A DNA stretch of 33,653 nucleotides from an uncultured Pseudomonadota bacterium (GTDB taxonomy: Bacteria > Desulfobacterota > Syntrophorhabdia > Syntrophorhabdales > Syntrophorhabdaceae), in the NCBI GenBank assembly GCA_937862865.1, contig CALMFJ010000059.1, positions 1-33,653 on the forward strand, read 5' to 3'. The translations under genes were made by a program, and so were the position numbers. The notes beneath the pieces are model-generated. The model searched no databases and had not been told where the DNA came from. It saw only the letters and a program-made list of their open reading frames with translations. Below, piece by piece: positions 30,995 through 33,653 of this stretch. Every line of letters begins with the position of its first letter. Position 1 is the stretch's first letter.

Positions 30995-31885
30995 GTGTTC
31001 CAGGCGGGGCCTCTTCACTTTTTTTCAGAGACGGTGTACTCTTTCGAAATGAAACATCGTCCGGCAGCCGACACGTACCCGTATGCCCTGAAAACGGCGC
31101 TGCAGGAGAGCCGCTTCGAGAACATCCTCGACGCCAACATGTTCACCGCCTATATCCCCAGGGGCGCGGACATCCCCCGCTTCACGGACCCCCGCAGGAA
31201 CGGGGCGATGAACGTCGGGATATTCCGCCAGCCCGGCCACGTGAATTTCCCGCACATCAACCAGGTCTTCAGCTGCATCGGTTATATAAAGCGCATCCAG
31301 AACCTGGACAATTTGAAATTCCTTCCCGTCCTGTATGAAGAGCTCGGCAGGTTCCTCGCGGTCATGGAGGACGTGGCCTACACCCTCGATATCGTGTTGC
31401 CGCAGGATATCTACGAGGCGCACAGGCGCGGCTTCGAGAGCTTCGCCGGCTCCTATCACACCCATCGCAGCAAGGACGTCGAATGGATCGAGGGTGTCCG
31501 CAAGCACCAGTTCCTCTATCTTGAAAAGATCGACGCGCTCATTGAAACGCTCAACGCACGGGGCTGCGTCTTCGATCACAGCGGGGATCCGCTGTACACG
31601 GCTGTCGCATCGGCCTGCCGGAGTGCCGCGGACGGAGCCCCGACAGGTTCCGGCGCCCCCTTCGACGCGGGTTGCCGCTTCGTCGCCAACTGCTGCACGA
31701 GGGCGGCACTCAGCGGGCAGCCCAAAGTCGTGTGGTCCGGGGACGGGCAGGTGCTCAAACTGCTCCGGCACATCTACACCATCCCCGATATCTGCCGGAC
31801 CTTTCCCCAGGTCTACCTGCGTTCGAGCTACTACCCCATGGACTTCGCCGAACTGTTCCCGAAATGGCACGGAAAAGCCGCGTGA
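30995..31885 (+). CDS. Unrecognised protein, possible PIN-like fold
   Basis: The third gene of the operon begins five bases after the preceding stop, at GTG 30995, with GGGATAAG upstream; ATG 31049 is an alternative. The 296-residue product has an early ILDANMFTAYIP and a late DAGCRFVANCCTRAAL and VVWSGDGQVLKLLRHIY, which together look like the Asp-bearing segments of a PIN nuclease fold separated by a long helical insertion (about 75-200). This is suggestive only. Several His/Cys residues lie in the insert. A long open frame on the other strand (31025-31870) is its shadow. Confidence 0.75.
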   Translation: MFQAGPLHFFSETVYSFEMKHRPAADTYPYALKTALQESRFENILDANMFTAYIPRGADIPRFTDPRRNGAMNVGIFRQPGHVNFPHINQVFSCIGYIKRIQNLDNLKFLPVLYEELGRFLAVMEDVAYTLDIVLPQDIYEAHRRGFESFAGSYHTHRSKDVEWIEGVRKHQFLYLEKIDALIETLNARGCVFDHSGDPLYTAVASACRSAADGAPTGSGAPFDAGCRFVANCCTRAALSGQPKVVWSGDGQVLKLLRHIYTIPDICRTFPQVYLRSSYYPMDFAELFPKWHGKAA

Positions 31886-31917
31886 GAGGAAAGCGACCTT
31901 CCCTCCGGTAAGCCATC

Positions 31918-31935
31918 GAAGGCAAGAACGTCCCT
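31918..31935 (+). repeat. Outer 18-bp direct repeat, left copy
   Basis: GAAGGCAAGAACGTCCCT, identical to 33628-33645. The match extends to 22 bases with one mismatch. It lies right beside the truncated brnT. Confidence 0.7.
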
Positions 31936-31951
31936 AACGTCCCGTTGCCGG

Positions 31952-32050
31952 TCAGTCGTCATTACATACAGGGGTCCTATGACCCGAGTAATTTCAGCGC
32001 GAAGATCGCGCAAAGAGGAGAAAAGGCTCTATGAAAGCCAGGGAATTTGA
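31952..32050 (+). pseudogene. Truncated brnT toxin, C-terminal remnant
   Basis: The frame ending at TGA 32048-32050 reads SVVITYRGPMTRVISARRSR and then KEEKRLYESQGI. This matches the C-terminal end of BrnT toxins (VVxTYRG...RVISARxAxxxErxxYE). The preceding ~60 residues expected of a ~90-residue BrnT are absent; upstream in frame there is unrelated sequence beginning at the direct repeat. The overlap with brnA (20 bases) is as in intact brnTA operons. Confidence 0.65.
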
Positions 32051-32255
32051 CAAAACATTTGACGAGGGAAAAGACGTATCGGAGCACCTCGACGTGTCCA
32101 GGGCCAAAAGGCCCGGACGGGCCAGCAAGAGGATCAATGCAGACCTGCCGGAATGGATGGTCACTTCTCTCGACGAGGAAGCAAAGCGGCTGGGCGTCAC
32201 GAGACAGTCAATCATCAAGGTCTGGCTGGCGGAGCGATTAAGAAAGGCATCGTAA
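32031..32255 (+). CDS. brnA: BrnA-type ribbon-helix-helix antitoxin, orphan
   Basis: The 74-residue product matches BrnA: MKAREFDKTFDEGKDVSEHL, then the ribbon-helix-helix KRINADLPEWMVTSLDEEAK and RLGVTRQSIIKVWLAERL. Intact antitoxins neutralise BrnT and repress the operon. Here the toxin is truncated, so it is an orphan that may still bind DNA. AGGAG is present about ten bases before the ATG, inside the brnT remnant. Confidence 0.85.
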   Translation: MKAREFDKTFDEGKDVSEHLDVSRAKRPGRASKRINADLPEWMVTSLDEEAKRLGVTRQSIIKVWLAERLRKAS

Positions 32256-32272
32256 TTCTCACCGTGCCCCCT

Positions 32273-32530
32273 TCAACGATATACGTCTTTCCTGTGCCCG
32301 ATCTTCACAACCCATACCGTGAGCTCTTGATCCCGGATCGAATATACGATCCTGTACCGGCCCTGTCTGATCCGATATTTTTCTTCTCCCGTGAGTTTCT
32401 CGCAGCCCGACGGCCTGGGATCTTCTGATAGCGCTTCGATCCGGTGTAGGATCTTTTGAATTTCCTTTTTTGGAAGAATACCGAGGTCTTTTCTCACAGA
32501 CTCCCTGAAGAAGATCTTATATCTTGCCAT
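32273..32530 (-). CDS. RelE/ParE-family toxin
   Basis: The 85 residues match RelE/ParE toxins: YKIFFRESVRKDLGILPKKE at the start, EDPRPSGCEKLTGEEKYRIR in the middle, GRYRIVYSIRD and the ending VVKIGHRKDVYR. Such toxins cut ribosome-bound mRNA or inhibit gyrase; the tail favours the RelE side. The ATG lies inside the antitoxin gene (14-base overlap), the normal arrangement. Confidence 0.9.
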   Translation of the reverse strand: MARYKIFFRESVRKDLGILPKKEIQKILHRIEALSEDPRPSGCEKLTGEEKYRIRQGRYRIVYSIRDQELTVWVVKIGHRKDVYR

Positions 32531-32747
32531 CTTTCTTCAGTCTTTTTACCATTTCTTCATAACTGATCAACGGCTCCCCGGCCCTTTCTTCAAAAGCCGA
32601 AATATCTTCGGCATCTTCCGCAAGGGCTTCTCTGATGGCAGTGTTCACAAGGTCAGAAACCGACCGGGACGTCTCGACGGCTTTGAGCCTTAAAGCCTTG
32701 TGGAGATCCGGGTCCAGGTACACCGTTGCCCGTTTCGTTGCCGGCAT
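32517..32747 (-). CDS. Ribbon-helix-helix antitoxin of the RelE/ParE pair
   Basis: The 76-residue product has an N-terminal ribbon-helix-helix (KRATVYLDPDLHKALRLKAV, then SRSVSDLVNTAIREAL) and an acidic C-terminal toxin-binding tail (AEDISAFEERAGEPL). It neutralises the following toxin and represses the operon. GGAGGT lies six bases before the ATG. Confidence 0.88.
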   Translation of the reverse strand: MPATKRATVYLDPDLHKALRLKAVETSRSVSDLVNTAIREALAEDAEDISAFEERAGEPLISYEEMVKRLKKDGKI

Positions 32748-32805
32748 AAAGCCACCTCCAGGTAACCTAAATTCTTCGCCCGGCTAAACAGGCGTCTTCT
32801 TAGGT

Positions 32806-32834
32806 ACTATAGCATCATAACGTCATAACGTCAA
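32806..32834 (-). promoter_or_regulatory. Promoter of the RelE/ParE operon with octamer repeats
   Basis: On the minus strand TTGACG (32829-32834), 17 bases, TATAGT (32806-32811). The sequence from the -35 to the -10 is built from three near-identical octamers (GACGTTAT, GACGTTAT, GATGCTAT), likely the antitoxin's operator. The leader is about 50 bases. Confidence 0.65.
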
Positions 32835-32850
32835 GCCTGCTTGCAGGTCC
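32833..32850 (+). repeat. Inner 18-bp direct repeat, left copy
   Basis: AAGCCTGCTTGCAGGTCC, identical to 33518-33535. It contains the palindrome CCTGC-TT-GCAGG and touches the -35 box of the RelE/ParE operon. Confidence 0.8.
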
Positions 32851-32868
32851 ACGCCTCCAAGGCAATCT

Positions 32869-32898
32869 TTGACAATGATACCAATTAATGATATCATT
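32869..32898 (+). promoter_or_regulatory. hicAB promoter with palindromic operator
   Basis: TTGACA (32869-32874), 17 bases, TATCAT (32892-32897). The perfect 12-bp palindrome AATGATATCATT (32887-32898) covers the -10, and AATGATA occurs also at 32875-32880 in part, so an antitoxin operator is likely. The ATG follows five bases after the -10 box. Confidence 0.7.
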
Positions 32899-32902
32899 AC
32901 AT

Positions 32903-33163
32903 ATGGGCAGGCACCGGAAGACCTACCAGGCAATATTCAAGGACCCCGTATCGGCAAGTATCGCCTGGCAAGACATTGAGGCCCTCCTCCGCTCCGCCGG
33001 GGCCGAAATAAGTGAGGGAGAAGGCTCCCGGGTACGTATCGTGCTGAATGGCGTCAGGGCCGTGTTCCACCGGCCGCACCCGGAAAAAGAAACCAGGAGG
33101 GGTGCGGTGAGGTCGATGCGGCGTTTTTTAAACGAAGCAGGAGTGAATTATGATGACGTATAA
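32903..33163 (+). CDS. hicA: HicA-family toxin, divergent active site
   Basis: The 86-residue product has the HicA fold: IEALLRSAGAEISEGEGSRV, RIVLNGVRAVFHRPHPEKET, and GAVRSMRRFLNEAGV. Small HicA toxins use a His in a GSxH or GSH context to cut mRNA; here that site reads GEGSRVRI, with Arg. The HRPHP segment typical of this longer subfamily is kept and may supply the catalytic His. The gene overlaps hicB by 14 bases. It has no Shine-Dalgarno. Confidence 0.85.
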   Translation: MGRHRKTYQAIFKDPVSASIAWQDIEALLRSAGAEISEGEGSRVRIVLNGVRAVFHRPHPEKETRRGAVRSMRRFLNEAGVNYDDV

Positions 33164-33482
33164 AGGGTATACCGCAAAAGTCGAATTCGACGACGAAGAC
33201 ATGATATTTTACGGCGAGGTGATCGGCATCCGTGATGTGGTCACGTTCGAGGGCGACAGCGTGAAGAAGATCGAAAAAGCCTTCCACGACTCCGTCGATG
33301 ATTACCTGAACATGTGCAAAGAAAGGAACGAGGTCCCGGACAAACCGTTCTCCGGCAAATTCCTGGTGCGCCTATCTCCCGAGATCCACAGAAAAATATT
33401 TACATCCGCCAAAAAGGCGGGCCTCAGCGTCAACGCATGGCTCAATCAGAACTTGCGAAATTTACTCGACGATCATTGTTAG
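33150..33482 (+). CDS. hicB: HicB-family antitoxin
   Basis: The 110 residues match HicB: YKGYTAKVEFDDEDMIFYGE, VIGIRDVVTFEGDSVKKIEK, AFHDSVDDYLNMC, followed by a ribbon-helix-helix (FLVRLSPEIHRKIFTSAKKA, GLSVNAWLNQNLRNLL). It should neutralise HicA and repress the promoter at 32869. AGGAG lies six bases before the ATG, inside hicA. Confidence 0.92.
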   Translation: MMTYKGYTAKVEFDDEDMIFYGEVIGIRDVVTFEGDSVKKIEKAFHDSVDDYLNMCKERNEVPDKPFSGKFLVRLSPEIHRKIFTSAKKAGLSVNAWLNQNLRNLLDDHC

Positions 33483-33517
33483 CGCCGAGGGGAGTGCCAC
33501 CTCCATCTTGTTCACTG

Positions 33518-33535
33518 AAGCCTGCTTGCAGGTCC
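33518..33535 (+). repeat. Inner 18-bp direct repeat, right copy
   Basis: Identical to 32833-32850; together they frame hicAB (667 bases between). Confidence 0.8.
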
Positions 33536-33606
33536 GCAGGCTGTTTCAACCACCTCCCTGACACCATCCATCACCATGAAATTCTAAACTAACATATTAT
33601 ATTTTC

Positions 33607-33653
33607 ATGGTCGCCCGGAAAGGCATTGAAGGCAAGAACGTCCCTGGCATCCT
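33607..33653 (+). CDS. Start of a possible gene at the right edge
   Basis: ATG at 33607 opens MVARKGIEGKNVPGI and runs off the window. A TATTAT ends six bases before it. The codons from 33628 are the outer direct repeat, so this may be repeat sequence rather than a gene. Confidence 0.25.
   Translation, partial: MVARKGIEGKNVPGI
33628..33645 (+). repeat. Outer 18-bp direct repeat, right copy
   Basis: Identical to 31918-31935, 1710 bases away. The pair frames the three toxin-antitoxin loci. Confidence 0.7.

Noticed and set aside
31025-31870. 281-residue open frame on the minus strand
   Set aside because: Mirror of the third operon gene in GC-rich DNA; no ribosome site and a composition typical of a shadow frame.
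31918-33645. Integron cassette array (attC sites) around the toxin-antitoxin genes
   Set aside because: The direct repeats are short and lack paired core sites of the GTTRRRY/RYYYAAC type; no integrase gene is in the window.

Overview
The window reads as chromosomal DNA of a GC-rich, Gram-negative anaerobe. The best guess is the former Deltaproteobacteria (Desulfobacterota), perhaps a Syntrophorhabdus-like syntroph or aromatic-compound degrader. This is inferred from gene content: ThyX, a DUF134/NifX-like/FmdB cluster, VKOR with a thioredoxin-fold partner, a Liv-type transporter joined to an acyl-CoA ligase, sigma-54 control and many lipoproteins. No rRNA, tRNA, CRISPR array or complete insertion sequence was recognised by eye. 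Coding density is high and long open frames antisense to real genes are common; these were left out.

Layout. 1-7.8 kb is mostly minus-strand housekeeping: a lipoprotein start, a PfkB sugar kinase, hisS, a TPR plus Cys-rich protein, a plus-strand DHA2 exporter, then a QueF-fold protein behind thyX, a GtrA-like membrane protein with a zinc ribbon, a methyltransferase and a MoaE-like protein. 7.9-13.4 kb is plus strand: a Kef-type antiporter with a 55-residue zinc-ribbon protein, a DUF134/NifX-like/FmdB operon behind a consensus promoter, a VKOR plus DsbA-like disulfide module, and a CDF metal exporter. 13.4-15.1 kb holds small proteins, heptamer repeats and a flavodoxin-like protein.

15.1-24.8 kb is one functional block on the minus strand. 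A histidine kinase and an NtrC-type regulator are followed by a stand-alone Fis-like domain. Then come a palindromic region and a -24/-12 (sigma-54) promoter directly ahead of livK-livH-livM-livG-livF and an AMP-forming acyl-CoA ligase. The simplest reading is a two-component system that switches on uptake and CoA activation of an organic acid, possibly aromatic.

25-31.9 kb carries a cytidylate-kinase-like protein, a four-helix-bundle protein, small exported proteins and a three-gene operon. That operon encodes a membrane-anchored beta-propeller, a protein resembling the phospholipase A2 fold of parvovirus VP1, and a possible PIN-fold protein. 31.9-33.65 kb is a toxin-antitoxin island: an orphan BrnA with a truncated BrnT, a RelE/ParE-RHH pair and a HicAB pair, with two nested pairs of 18-bp direct repeats.

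Two cross-cutting signals stand out. At least six genes have a promoter whose -10 box ends 5-8 bases before the start codon with no Shine-Dalgarno, which predicts leaderless mRNAs. Several proteins keep a family fold but lack a catalytic residue (QueF-like, MoaE-like, HicA-like).
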